From assembly GCA_031271905.1 (NCBI GenBank), contig JAISUT010000014.1:1-64000 (forward strand): a stretch of DNA of 64,000 nt, written 5' to 3'. Under the pieces are notes generated by a model. The model was given only the letters and a program-made list of their open reading frames with translations, was not told the DNA's origin and searched no databases. The position numbers and the translations under genes are program-made. This DNA comes from Acidobacteriota bacterium (GTDB lineage: Bacteria > Acidobacteriota > UBA6911). Shown in pieces: positions 18,142 to 27,553 of the stretch (positions within the stretch are counted from its first letter, which is position 1; each line of letters opens with the position of its first letter).

Positions 18142-19959
18142 TCATCCGTCGGAGAACTGGGCGGCGTGCAGCTCGGCGTACAGGCCGCCCCGGGCCAGCA
18201 GCTCCTCGTGCGTCCCCGTCTCGCGGATGCCGTCGTCGATGACGGCGATGCGGTCCGCCCCCCGGATGGTCGAGAGCCGGTGGGCTATGACCAGCGTGGT
18301 GCGCCCCTTGGACAGCTCCTCCAGCGCGCGCTGGATGCGCAGCTCCGTCGCCGAGTCCAAGGCGCTGGTGGCCTCGTCAAGGACGAGGATGGGCGGGTTC
18401 TTCAAAAAGATGCGGGCGATGGAGACGCGCTGCTTCTGGCCGCCGGAGAGCTTGATGCCGCGTTCCCCCACCAGCGTGTCGTAGCCGGCGGGCATCTCCA
18501 TGATGTCGTCGTGGATCTCGGCGCGGATGGCGGCTGCGACGATCTCCTCCTCGCTCGCGCCGACCCGCCCGTAGGCGATGTTCTCGCGGACCGTCCCGGC
18601 GAAGAGGAACACGTCCTGCTGCACGATGCCGATGTTGCGCCGCAGGGATTCGAGCGTCACGTCGCGGATGTCGCGCCCGTCTACGGTGATGGCGCCGTGG
18701 CGCAGGTCGTAAAAGCGCGGCAGGAGGTGGCAGAGCGTGGTCTTGCCGCCGCCCGAGGGGCCGACCAGCGCCAACGTGGTCCCGGCGGGGATGGAGAAGC
18801 TGACGCCCTCGATCACGTTCTGCGCGGCGGCTGCGACGGTGGCGGCATCCCCGCCCCCTGCCGCGCCGTCATCGCCGCCACCGGCGGTCGCGACGCCTTC
18901 GGCGTAGGAGAAGGTCACGTCGCGGTACTGGACGTCGCCGCGCACGTTCTCGAGCGGCGTCGCGCCGGGCCTGTCCTGGATGCCGGGCTTTATCCGCATG
19001 ATCTCCACGAAGCGCCCGAAGCCCGCCATGCCGGAGGTGAACTGCTCCGTGAAGTTCTGCAAACGCCGGATGGGTTGCAGGAACGCCGCCGCGAAAAGGT
19101 TGCAGGCGACCAGCTCCGCGAGCGTCATCTTCCCCTGCATGATGAGCAGCCCGCCCGTGGCGATCACCGCCACCATCAGGATGTTGGTCATGAACTCGAC
19201 CCGGCTGTGGAAGGACGCCATGGTCTTGTAGTAGTTCTGGCGCGCCGCCTTGTAGCTCTCGTTCCCTCCTTTGAACTTGCCCGTCTCGTAGGACTCGTTG
19301 GCGAACGCCTTGGCGACGCGGGCGCCGGAGATGCTCGACTCCAGCGCGGCGATGATCTCGGCGGTGCGCTCCTTCACCTTGCGGGAGGCGCGGCGCATGG
19401 CGCGGCGCGACAGCACCACGCCCAGGACGAGCATGGGCAGCAGGAGCATGAGCACCAACGCCATCTCCCAGCGTATCGTGAAGACCAGGGCGAACGAGCC
19501 GGCGAGCGTGAGCACCGAGATGAACAGATCCTCCGGGCCGTGGTGCGCCAGCTCCGTGACCTCGAAAAGGTCGGTCGTGACCCGCGACATGATCTTGCCG
19601 GTGCGGTTGTTGTCGTAGAAGGAGAAGGGGAGCCGTTGCAGGTGCCCGAACAGGTCGCGGCGCATGTCCGCCTCGATGAACGCGCCGACGGAATGCCCCC
19701 AGTAGGTGACGAAGTAGTTGAAGCACATGCGCAGCAGGTAGAGCGCCACCATCGCCGCCGCCATGGCGAAGAACATCCGGTAGAGCCCGCCGGGGAGCAG
19801 CCGCTCGATGGCGTACTTGGTCATCATCGGGAAGGCGAGGTCTGCGCCGGAGACCATGGCGGCGCACGCCATGTCGGCTAGGAAGAGCCTCCAGTGCGGG
19901 CGGTAGTATCCTGCGAAAATCCGCAGCGGCGACCTGTCGAAATCCAGTCTCGCAACCAT
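18142..19959 (-). CDS. ABC exporter, fused permease and ATPase (MsbA-like)
   Basis: This 605-residue half-transporter has an N-terminal six-helix exporter domain (about 20-300) and a C-terminal ATPase. Walker A is GPSGGGKTT, the signature LSGGQKQRV, Walker B ILVLDEATSALD, and the H-loop is in VIAHRLST. It would dimerise and export a lipid, peptide or drug-like substrate. Just after the A-loop tyrosine (VTFSYAEG) there is a Gly/Ala-rich insert of about 30 residues not usual in the family. It lies 87 bases upstream of the radical SAM gene on the same strand, so it may export that enzyme's product. Confidence 0.92.
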   Translation of the reverse strand: MVARLDFDRSPLRIFAGYYRPHWRLFLADMACAAMVSGADLAFPMMTKYAIERLLPGGLYRMFFAMAAAMVALYLLRMCFNYFVTYWGHSVGAFIEADMRRDLFGHLQRLPFSFYDNNRTGKIMSRVTTDLFEVTELAHHGPEDLFISVLTLAGSFALVFTIRWEMALVLMLLLPMLVLGVVLSRRAMRRASRKVKERTAEIIAALESSISGARVAKAFANESYETGKFKGGNESYKAARQNYYKTMASFHSRVEFMTNILMVAVIATGGLLIMQGKMTLAELVACNLFAAAFLQPIRRLQNFTEQFTSGMAGFGRFVEIMRIKPGIQDRPGATPLENVRGDVQYRDVTFSYAEGVATAGGGDDGAAGGGDAATVAAAAQNVIEGVSFSIPAGTTLALVGPSGGGKTTLCHLLPRFYDLRHGAITVDGRDIRDVTLESLRRNIGIVQQDVFLFAGTVRENIAYGRVGASEEEIVAAAIRAEIHDDIMEMPAGYDTLVGERGIKLSGGQKQRVSIARIFLKNPPILVLDEATSALDSATELRIQRALEELSKGRTTLVIAHRLSTIRGADRIAVIDDGIRETGTHEELLARGGLYAELHAAQFSDG

Positions 19960-20105
19960 AGCACGATAAAATACCCGAAATCGCGAGCGTGATGCACCAT
20001 ATTCTTTTCAGGGCAGGGCAGGCGAAGCTTTATGGACGGAGGGAGTCCGCCTATGTAAGACGAGGGGGGACGGTCGTTTCGCCCCCCTGCAACGGCGATT
20101 GCCTA

Positions 20106-20579
20106 CTACAGCGTGGAGTCGATGAACTTGGGGTAGTTCTGCTGCGCCGGCTTGAGCAGCTTCAGGTAGCGGGAGCCCTTGCCGACGTCCTGCAGCTCCT
20201 GCGCCAACTGGTTGCGCCGCGCCTCCACCTTCTGCGCCTTGATGACGCAGATTTTCTCCAGCTCCTGCGCCTGTGCGCGGACGGCTTCGACGATGCCGCC
20301 GATCTCCCGCCTGTCGGCTGCGTCCGCGTCGGCGCGGCTCCGCTCCCAGGCGTCGTACAGCCGGACCATGCGCTGGTTGATTTGTTGTATCTCCTCCAGG
20401 CACCCCCGGTTGTCCAGGATCGACTGGATGAGCGCCTGTGGATCCCCATCGTCGTCCACTTGGACGATGCGGGAGAAGTCGGCGGCGACGCGGACGTAGC
20501 CCTTGAGGACGTCCTCGAATTCGGCGGCAAGCTCGTTCACGGTGAGGGCGTCCTCCAACGCAATGGCAAGTTCGTTCAT
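20106..20579 (-). CDS. Probable flagellar chaperone-type protein downstream of fliS
   Basis: This 157-residue protein is almost entirely helical with long amphipathic stretches (LEEIQQINQRMVRLYDAWERS, EAVRAQAQELEKIC), no signal peptide and no membrane segment. Its position 8 bases after fliS in the fliD-fliS operon, its size and helical content fit a FliT- or FlgN-like export chaperone. I do not see a decisive family motif, so the role comes mainly from context. Confidence 0.55.
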   Translation of the reverse strand: MNELAIALEDALTVNELAAEFEDVLKGYVRVAADFSRIVQVDDDGDPQALIQSILDNRGCLEEIQQINQRMVRLYDAWERSRADADAADRREIGGIVEAVRAQAQELEKICVIKAQKVEARRNQLAQELQDVGKGSRYLKLLKPAQQNYPKFIDSTL

Positions 20580-20587
20580 GGCGCGCC

Positions 20588-21073
20588 CTACGCTGAGATG
20601 CTGAAAGATTTCATGATCGCGTCTGCGGACGCCTGTTGGAGACCCGCGAAGTCCGCCACCGCCGGAATCGCCACATCCACCTGCGCCGCCTGCGCGGCTT
20701 TACCCGAGGCGATCTGCCGCCATGCGGAGCGGAGGTTGGAGAGCAACCCCTCCACTTCGGCGATCAACCCCGGGTCTTGGTCGAGCCCGGCTTTGAACAG
20801 GGTGCCCTTCATGTAGTCGTACAGGCGGTTCAGGCCGCTGGCGATCTCGCCCCCCTCTTTCATGTTCAACGACGACTGCAACTCCGAGATGATGGCGACG
20901 CACTTGTTGACCTCCTTGGTCCTGCCGGCTATGTCGTTGCGCTGCATCTGCTCGCGCGCCTTCTCAAGGGAATTCACCGCCGCGTCGTAAAGCATGACCA
21001 CCAACTGCAGGGGTGTGGCGGTGTTGACGTCCACCTCCTGATAACGGTTGGCGAAATACTGGGTTCCGTTCAT
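20588..21073 (-). CDS. fliS: Flagellar export chaperone FliS
   Basis: This 161-residue protein has the family N-terminus (YQEVDVNTATPLQLVVMLYDAAV) and the following four-helix pattern, including the LNRLYDYMKGTL segment. FliS binds the C-terminus of flagellin in the cytoplasm to stop early polymerisation. It is 31 bases downstream of fliD, the normal order. The C-terminus is about 30 residues longer than the shortest family members. Confidence 0.93.
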   Translation of the reverse strand: MNGTQYFANRYQEVDVNTATPLQLVVMLYDAAVNSLEKAREQMQRNDIAGRTKEVNKCVAIISELQSSLNMKEGGEIASGLNRLYDYMKGTLFKAGLDQDPGLIAEVEGLLSNLRSAWRQIASGKAAQAAQVDVAIPAVADFAGLQQASADAIMKSFSISA

Positions 21074-21104
21074 TCAAACTCCTTTGGGGCCCGCCTGTGG
21101 CCGT

Positions 21105-22541
21105 TTAATTGCTGCTGCTGGTGAGGCTCGCAAGCGCGCTGGTGAGCGAGCTCTGGTTCACTTTCATGAGGCGCAACGCCAAGTCGGCGGCGTTGAACTG
21201 CGCCGTCAACTGCTCCTCTTTGAGCTCCAGCCGCGCCTCGTAGGTCTCGATGCTGTCCTGGATGCTCTTGATGTTCTTGTTCAAGCCGTCCATGGCGCTC
21301 TTGATCGGGTTCTGCAACGAGTCGGTCAGACCGGACAACGTCTCCCCCAGGGAGGTCAGCATGCTCTTGTGGTTCTCGTCCCCCAGGAAGAACGCCGCCA
21401 CGCCTTTGCTGTCATTGGACAGCGCCTCCTTGAGCTTGTCCTCGTCCAAGGTCATGCTGCCGTCCTTGTTGAAGCTGATGCCGAGCTGTCCCGCCGTCCT
21501 GTAGGGGGAGAGCGGGTTGGAGACGCTTTGCGTCACCTGCGACTGGAGCTTGGACTGGATGCTGCGCAACGTCGCGTCGCCCGCCAGCACGCCCGACGAC
21601 TCCGTGCTGGAGTTGTAGGTGAACTGGGTGTTGATGTAGGAGTTCGCGGAGTTGTACGCCGTGATCATGTCCTTGATCGCAGATACGATCGAGTCCGTGT
21701 TGACTGCCACGTCGAGCGCCACCGGGTCGCTCGACACCTTCTTCAGGTTGATGGTCACCCCGTCGATGGCGTCCTTGACCGTGTTGGAGTCGCTGGTGAT
21801 CGCGACGCCGTTGACCGTGAGTTGCGCGTCGGCGGCGGCCTGCGTCACGCCCCCCCCGAGCGCCGCCTGTCCGGCCGCGTCGAGGGTGAAGCTGTTGGCG
21901 GTCCCCGTCTTCGTGGAGGTCAAAAGGAGCCTGTAGCCCGAACCGTCGTTGATGATCGACGCCTTGACGGAGTCGTTCTTGACGGTCTTGGTCTCGCCGT
22001 TCTCGGTCACCGTGTACTCGTAATCGTTTATGGCCGTCTGCAAGTCTTTCAGCGAGGTCGCCTGGGAGAGGTCGATGGTCATCGCCGGGGCGCCCCCGCC
22101 CGGGGTGATGGAGATGGTGCCCGTCAACCCGTGATTCTCGGTGGCGCTGCTGAATTGCGCGGAGGCGTAGGACTGCGCCTTGGCTAGGCTGCTGACGGTG
22201 ATCGCGTAGCTGCCGCTGGCCTTCGAGCCGTCCGCGACGGCCGTGAGCACGTCCTCGTTCGACGAGGTGGCCGATCCCTTGGCGAATACGCTCTGCGCGA
22301 GCCTGTCCGCGAAAGAACTGGGCTTGACGGTCGGCGCCGTCGTCGAACCGTACAACATCGTGTTGACCTTGTCCGCCAGCGACGACAGCCTGGTGTTGAA
22401 AGACTGGTACGCGCTCACCTTGCTTTGCAGCGAGGTGACCCGCGATTCCAGCAATGTCACAGGCTGGCGTTCGATGAGCATCAAATTGCTCACGATGGAG
22501 GCGACATCGATTTGGCTTGCGATAACGTCAACTGAACTCAT
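21105..22541 (-). CDS. fliD: Flagellar hook-associated protein 2 (filament cap)
   Basis: The protein has 478 residues. The N-terminus (VDVIASQIDVASIVSNLMLIERQP, then TSLQSKVSAYQSF) is the FliD N-domain coiled coil. The C-terminus (LKEEQLTAQFNAADLALRLM) is the matching FliD C-domain with terminal coil. It forms the cap at the filament tip that folds flagellin into place. ATG 22541 follows AAGGCGG; the open frame further upstream is not family-like. It is first in the fliD-fliS-chaperone set. Confidence 0.94.
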   Translation of the reverse strand: MSSVDVIASQIDVASIVSNLMLIERQPVTLLESRVTSLQSKVSAYQSFNTRLSSLADKVNTMLYGSTTAPTVKPSSFADRLAQSVFAKGSATSSNEDVLTAVADGSKASGSYAITVSSLAKAQSYASAQFSSATENHGLTGTISITPGGGAPAMTIDLSQATSLKDLQTAINDYEYTVTENGETKTVKNDSVKASIINDGSGYRLLLTSTKTGTANSFTLDAAGQAALGGGVTQAAADAQLTVNGVAITSDSNTVKDAIDGVTINLKKVSSDPVALDVAVNTDSIVSAIKDMITAYNSANSYINTQFTYNSSTESSGVLAGDATLRSIQSKLQSQVTQSVSNPLSPYRTAGQLGISFNKDGSMTLDEDKLKEALSNDSKGVAAFFLGDENHKSMLTSLGETLSGLTDSLQNPIKSAMDGLNKNIKSIQDSIETYEARLELKEEQLTAQFNAADLALRLMKVNQSSLTSALASLTSSSN

Positions 22542-22761
22542 AACTTCCGCCTTTCTCGCATGGAATCCCGGCAAGCGGGGTAGCGTTGCGCCTGCCGGGC
22601 ACGCCATGCAAATCCGGTTCCTCGTCTGGTTCGGGAACCCTGGAACGTCCTGCATATCGGCAAGGGGGGGCGGGAGGAATAGCAGAAAATGCCGGAGGCG
22701 GGGAGGGGGAGGGGGGCGCGTCCACCCGTGCGGCGGGCGCGCCCACGTGCGCGAATCGCGG

Positions 22762-25104
22762 CTATATGCGCAGCAGGTAGCTGAACTTCACGAAGACTTG
22801 GCGGCCCACCGACGTGTCGGGGAACGACCCGCGCTGCACCAGCGGCGACTTGGACGGGTCGTAGCGCAGGTTCTCGTAGTTGTCCGTGTAGCCGACGTAG
22901 AGCGCCGTGCCGGGGTGCAGCATGTAGGTGAAGAGGAAATCCAGCCCCAGTTGCTTTTGGCGATCCGAAGACAAAAACAGTTTTTCATTGGGCAGCGTTG
23001 CGTAGTAATCCACGATCGCCCGCAACGAGAACTCCCGCGTGAACTGGTAGTTGACCTTCGTGCGCCAGATGTGGTTGTTGAAGATCGGGCGCGAACCGCC
23101 CCCCTCGGTCGCGAGGCGCGTGTACAAGTAGGTCTCGTCGATCTGCAACTGCGGCACCGGCAGGAGCGTCATGGCGAAGCTGGTGGCCGTGGAATTGGCG
23201 CGCGTCGGCGACATCCCGTAGGCGGGGTAGTAGTTGACGGCGGTCCCTTTGTCCAGGCCCCCCGACAGGCGCAGCCACTTCTGCCACTCGGAGGACAGCG
23301 ATATGGAGTCGCCCCGCATGCGGAAGTCGATGCCCTCAAAACGCTCGAAGATCTCGGCGTGCGAGTAGGTGAGCGTGGTGTAGCGCGGCAGGCTCACGGA
23401 GAAAGAAGGGGTGAAGTTCCAGTCTGTAAGCGTCCCTCCGTAGTCGTAGATGAACGACCCGGAGACGGACGGGCCGTAGCTGAGGACGACGCTCTTCTCC
23501 GGCCGCCAGGAATAGCCGACGTTCCCTCCCGTCTCGCGCACGTCCACGCGCGTGATAAACCCCAGGTCGGTCTCGAACTCCGGGGCGATGTCCCGGTAAT
23601 AGGCGCTGGCGTTGAAATGGCGCCCGGACTGCGAGAGTTTCACGTAGGCGCCGCCGCCGCTTCGGCTCGTCCCGTCCAAGCGCTCCGACCAACTGCGCAT
23701 CCACTGGCCGGTCAGGGTGGTGTTCGGCGTCAGCTTCAACCGCGTGTCCAGCGAGAAGACGCGGTTGGACGAGTCGCCGAAGTCGCGGCTGGTGAACAGC
23801 GCCCCCGCCCGCGACTCCTTGCCCAGCTCGCGGTAGAGCCGGAAGACCCCGACGACGGCGCGGTCTTCGTAATGCTCCGAGTCCTCCGGCATCGCCTTCC
23901 CCTGCGCCCGGTCGTCGCCCACCAGCGCCGCGACGCCCCAGCGGCCTATCTTCCCGGTCAGGCGCGCGCCGAACTGCGGGTCGGCCACGCGGCGCGAGAA
24001 GAACAGGTTCTCCGGCGTCGAGAAGTAGTCGGCGTTCTCCATGAAGAAGGGGCGTTTTTCTGGGAAATAGACCTCGTAGCGCTGGTTGACGGTGACCTGC
24101 GGCTCGTCCGACTCGACCTGGCTGAAGTCGGGGTTCACCGTCATGTCCAGAGTCAGCGAGTCGCGCAAGACGAACTTGGCGTCCAAGCCCGCGCGGAAGT
24201 CGTTGTCGTCGCCGTACCCCGTGCCGTACCCGGTGGGGCCGAGCAGGTCGGTGTCCCGGTTGCGCGAGCGGGAGAAGCCGACATACGGGATGAACTGCAT
24301 GTTGCGGGCGGGGGAGATGTCCCTGATCCCCGTCAGGTCGCCGAACTGCCCCGCCCAGCTCGGCATGAGCCGCCAGGTGACGTAGGGCCAGTTCGCCCAC
24401 TCGTTGTTGCGCTGGATGGCGCGGCTCAACATGACGCCCCACTTCTGCTCCGGCACGTTGGGGAAGCGCAGGCTCTTGAAGGGGATGGTGATCAGGACGA
24501 CGTAGCCGTCCTGCACGATGCGCCCCTCGGAGTACCACAGGGTGTCGAAGTTGATGTCGTCCGCGCCGTCGGTGTTCACCCCGTCGATCTGCACGCCGTA
24601 GGGGTTCGATTCGAACCAGTAGTTGCGGTGGTTGTCGTCGAAGGTGTCGAGCGAGATGTCGACGCGGTCGTCGCTGAAGATGGAGTCGCGGCGCGCGATG
24701 GAGGCGCGGATCTTCGACGGGTCGTCCTTGCAGACGAAGGCGGCGTAGATGTTCTTGTCGTCGTAGGAGAGGTAGGCGGTGGTGGGCTGGCTCACCGGGT
24801 CGCCGTCGCCGGGGTCGATCTGCCGGAAGTCGGTGATTGTCAGCTCGGCCTCGCGCGGCGTGCCGTCGATGAAGTCCTCGAACTTCGGCGCGCGCGACAC
24901 CCTGGGGATCTCGACGGAGCGGATCTGCGCCAGCATCTGGTGCGCCTTTTCCGCGCCGGTCTGCGCCCGGGCGGCCTGCGGCGCGTCCTGAGCCCGGACG
25001 GGGCGAGGCCCCATCGCCAATGCCGCGCAGGCCGCCCCCGCGCCAAGGGCGCGCAGGACAAAGGGTGATCTGGATGTGAACAAACGCCACAGTCTCATAT
25101 ACAT
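22762..25104 (-). CDS. DUF5916-type outer membrane protein with CBM9-like N-terminal domain
   Basis: The protein has 780 residues. A signal peptide ends near residue 38 (RPVRAQ). Residues of about 55-230 (PKFEDFIDGTPREAELTITDF, DDKNIYAAFVCKD, SLDTFDDNHRNYWFESNPYG) look like a CBM9-type beta-sandwich. The remainder has alternating strands with many aromatic residues and the conserved YFPEKRPFFMENADYF, typical of DUF5916 barrels, ending in a beta-strand (VKFSYLLRI) fit for outer-membrane insertion. Function of the family is not established. ATG 25098 is an alternative start. Confidence 0.85.
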   Translation of the reverse strand: MYMRLWRLFTSRSPFVLRALGAGAACAALAMGPRPVRAQDAPQAARAQTGAEKAHQMLAQIRSVEIPRVSRAPKFEDFIDGTPREAELTITDFRQIDPGDGDPVSQPTTAYLSYDDKNIYAAFVCKDDPSKIRASIARRDSIFSDDRVDISLDTFDDNHRNYWFESNPYGVQIDGVNTDGADDINFDTLWYSEGRIVQDGYVVLITIPFKSLRFPNVPEQKWGVMLSRAIQRNNEWANWPYVTWRLMPSWAGQFGDLTGIRDISPARNMQFIPYVGFSRSRNRDTDLLGPTGYGTGYGDDNDFRAGLDAKFVLRDSLTLDMTVNPDFSQVESDEPQVTVNQRYEVYFPEKRPFFMENADYFSTPENLFFSRRVADPQFGARLTGKIGRWGVAALVGDDRAQGKAMPEDSEHYEDRAVVGVFRLYRELGKESRAGALFTSRDFGDSSNRVFSLDTRLKLTPNTTLTGQWMRSWSERLDGTSRSGGGAYVKLSQSGRHFNASAYYRDIAPEFETDLGFITRVDVRETGGNVGYSWRPEKSVVLSYGPSVSGSFIYDYGGTLTDWNFTPSFSVSLPRYTTLTYSHAEIFERFEGIDFRMRGDSISLSSEWQKWLRLSGGLDKGTAVNYYPAYGMSPTRANSTATSFAMTLLPVPQLQIDETYLYTRLATEGGGSRPIFNNHIWRTKVNYQFTREFSLRAIVDYYATLPNEKLFLSSDRQKQLGLDFLFTYMLHPGTALYVGYTDNYENLRYDPSKSPLVQRGSFPDTSVGRQVFVKFSYLLRI

Positions 25105-25235
25105 GCTTCTCCATCAGGTTGAAGTTGAAATATCGAACGCGCAGGGTATCCTAAAACCGGCGGCGGGCGCAATCGATTTGTACGGCTTGGCGGTTTTTAT
25201 GGGCAAGTCCCGCCGCCGGACGGGGAGGGGATGGG

Positions 25236-25985
25236 ATGTCAAGGCCCATGGTCATAGCCCACAGGGGGGCGTCGGGGCGGGCGCCGGAAACCACGCTGGA
25301 GGCATACAGGCTCGCGATCGAGACGGGGTGCGACGGCGTGGAGGCCGACGTGCAGATGCTCGGCGACGGGACGCTCGTCGCCTTCCACGACCCGGATGTG
25401 GGGCGGACGACGGACGGAGCGGGGACGCTCGCGGAGCACACCTTGGAGTCGATAAAGCGGCTCGACGCCGGGAGCTGGTTCAACCGCGCGTTCCCGGAGA
25501 AGGCGCGGCGGGAGTATGCGGGCCTGCGCGTCCCCACGCTCCAGGAGCTGCTGGACTTGTTGCGGGAAAGCCCGCAGGAGCTTTTCCTCGAGATCAAGAG
25601 CCCGGAGCTCCACCCGCCGGAGTTCGAGTCGCTGCTGTTGGACGCCCTGCGGGTGAACCGCTTCGAGGGGCGGACGAGGATGATGTCCTTCAGCGCGGCG
25701 TCGCTGGCCAAAGTCAAGTCGCTCCGGCCGGGGATGCGCACCTCGCTGCTGGCGCACCGGGCGGCACCCTCCCTGGCCGATGCCGCGCTGGAGGCGGGGG
25801 CGGACGAGCTGGGCGTCCTTCACGAGCTGGCGGCGCCGGAGCTGGTCGATGCCGCGCACCGGCGGGGGCTGGTGTTTTCGGTCTGGACGGTGGACGAGCC
25901 GGAGGACGTCCGGCGGATGCTGGCGCTGGGGGTGGACTGCATCACCTCGAACCACCCCGAGCGGGTCTTGGCGGCACTCGCGTAA
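25236..25985 (+). CDS. Glycerophosphodiester phosphodiesterase
   Basis: This 249-residue GDPD-family protein has the catalytic/metal residues in VIAHRGASGRAPETT, GVEADVQMLGDG and AFHDPDVGRTT, then EIKSPE and a C-terminal VFSVWTVDEPEDVRRML with GVDCITSNHPE. It hydrolyses glycerophosphodiesters to glycerol-3-phosphate plus an alcohol. No signal peptide is seen, so it is probably cytoplasmic. The ATG follows GGGAGGGG. miaB follows closely on the same strand. Confidence 0.93.
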   Translation: MSRPMVIAHRGASGRAPETTLEAYRLAIETGCDGVEADVQMLGDGTLVAFHDPDVGRTTDGAGTLAEHTLESIKRLDAGSWFNRAFPEKARREYAGLRVPTLQELLDLLRESPQELFLEIKSPELHPPEFESLLLDALRVNRFEGRTRMMSFSAASLAKVKSLRPGMRTSLLAHRAAPSLADAALEAGADELGVLHELAAPELVDAAHRRGLVFSVWTVDEPEDVRRMLALGVDCITSNHPERVLAALA

Positions 25986-26019
25986 GGCCGGCGTGAAACC
26001 AAGCGGAGGCGTTTCGACC

Positions 26020-27483
26020 ATGACCCGTCCCACACCCAGCGCGGCGCCCCAGGCGGGCGGCGCCCCGCCGGTCCCCGACGAGCTGCGCGGCTACGCGCGG
26101 GGGCGGCGGTACCGCGTCCTCTCCTACGGCTGCCACATGAACGAGCACGACGGGGAAGCGTACGCGGGGCTGCTGGAGGCGGCCGGCTTCGCGCGCGCCG
26201 CGCCGGGGGAGGCGGCGGAGCTGTTGTTGGTGAACACCTGCTGCGTCTGCCGGACGGTGGAGCTGCGGATGGAGGAGGACTTGCGCTCCGTCGCCGCCCG
26301 CGACGCGGAGCTGGTCGTCGTGTGCGGCTGCCTGACCCAGCGGCAGGGCGAGGCGCGGCGCATCGCCCGCGAGTTCCCCTTCGTGCGGGTCGTCTTCGGC
26401 ACCGGCGGCATGGGGAAGCTGTACGGGCGCCTGTGCGAGGCGTTGGCGCGGCGCGGCGCGATCCATGCGTGGGAGGAGCCTGCGCCTGCGCCGGAGGGGC
26501 TGCCCATGCGCCGGGAGTCGGGGGTCTCGGCGCTGGTCGGCATCATGTCCGGCTGCGATCGCCGTTGCGCCTACTGCGTCGTGCCCCTCGTGCGTGGGCG
26601 CGCCGTCTGCCGCGACGCGGAGGCGGTGCTGGCGGAGGTTCGCGGCTTGAAGGCGCGCGGCTGCCGCGAGGTCACCCTGCTGGGGCAGAACGTCGCCGCC
26701 TATGAAGGCGGCGGGGCCTCCTTCACCCGGCTGCTGGAGCTCGTGTCCGAGACCGGCATGGATCGCGTCCGCTTTTACACCGCCCACCCGCGCGACGTCT
26801 CGCGGGGGCTGCTGGAGCTCATGGCGCGCACCCCCTCCATCGAAAAGCACCTCCACCTGCCGGTGGAGTCGGGGAGCGACCGGGTGCTGCGGGCGATGGG
26901 GCGCGGCTACTCGCGGCGCGACTACATGGCGACCGTGGAGGCGTTCTATGGGCTGATGCCCGACGGCTGCGTCAGCACCGACGCGATCGTCGGCTTCCCG
27001 GGGGAGACGGAGGGGGACTTCCAGGAGACGGTCTCGCTGTTCGGGCAGGTGGGCTTCGCCCACGCCTACCTGTTCGCCTACTCCCCGCGCGAGGGGACGG
27101 CGGCGGCGGCGGCGCCGGGGCAGGTCGGCGCGCAGGTCAAGCGGGAGCGTTTCTCGCGGCTCGCCTCCGTGCAGGGGGAGGCTGCGGCGCGCAGGCTGCG
27201 CCGGTTCACGGGCAAGGTGGAACGGGTGTTGGTCGGGGAGCAGCCGTGCGGCGAGCACCGCCTCCTGTGCGGGAGGACGTCTTCGGCGGTGGAGACGCTT
27301 TTCCACGGCGGCCCGGAGCTGATCGGCGGTTTCGTGGACGTCCTGGTCACCTCCTCGGACGAGCGGGGGTTGCGCGGGGAGGCGCTCCCCCCGGCGGGCG
27401 GCGGCGGGGCGGAAGCCGCAGCCTCCCCTGGCGGCCTGCGATCATCGGGGCGAGGACGGACATGCGATCAGACATGCGATTGA
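26020..27483 (+). CDS. miaB: MiaB-family tRNA methylthiotransferase
   Basis: This 487-residue radical SAM enzyme has the three domains of the family. The N-terminal UPF0004 domain supplies three cysteines (SYGCHMNEHD, VNTCCVC, CGCLTQR). The radical SAM core has CDRRCAYC, followed by VESGSDRVLRAMGRGYSR and VGFPGETEGDF. A TRAM domain lies near the C-terminus. It adds a methylthio group to i6A37 of tRNA; MtaB- or RimO-like specificity is less likely from the N-terminal motifs. The final about 35 residues are low-complexity and not conserved. It starts 34 bases after the GDPD gene; ATG 26020 follows AGCGGAGGC. Confidence 0.88.
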   Translation: MTRPTPSAAPQAGGAPPVPDELRGYARGRRYRVLSYGCHMNEHDGEAYAGLLEAAGFARAAPGEAAELLLVNTCCVCRTVELRMEEDLRSVAARDAELVVVCGCLTQRQGEARRIAREFPFVRVVFGTGGMGKLYGRLCEALARRGAIHAWEEPAPAPEGLPMRRESGVSALVGIMSGCDRRCAYCVVPLVRGRAVCRDAEAVLAEVRGLKARGCREVTLLGQNVAAYEGGGASFTRLLELVSETGMDRVRFYTAHPRDVSRGLLELMARTPSIEKHLHLPVESGSDRVLRAMGRGYSRRDYMATVEAFYGLMPDGCVSTDAIVGFPGETEGDFQETVSLFGQVGFAHAYLFAYSPREGTAAAAAPGQVGAQVKRERFSRLASVQGEAAARRLRRFTGKVERVLVGEQPCGEHRLLCGRTSSAVETLFHGGPELIGGFVDVLVTSSDERGLRGEALPPAGGGGAEAAASPGGLRSSGRGRTCDQTCD

Positions 27484-27553
27484 AAAAAAACTTGAAGACG
27501 CCCCTGAAAGGCGTCGCATGGGTGGCGGTTGCGGGGCTTTTGGTCGCGCGGCG

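Noticed and set aside
16774-19881. Open frame of 1035 codons on the plus strand across the radical SAM and ABC genes
   Set aside because: It is antisense to two well-supported genes and spans their boundary. Composition shows no conserved domain.
22654-22661. GCCGATAT on the minus strand upstream of fliD as a sigma-28 -10 box
   Set aside because: No matching TAAAG-type -35 is found 11 bases further upstream, and the site lies over 100 bases from the fliD start.
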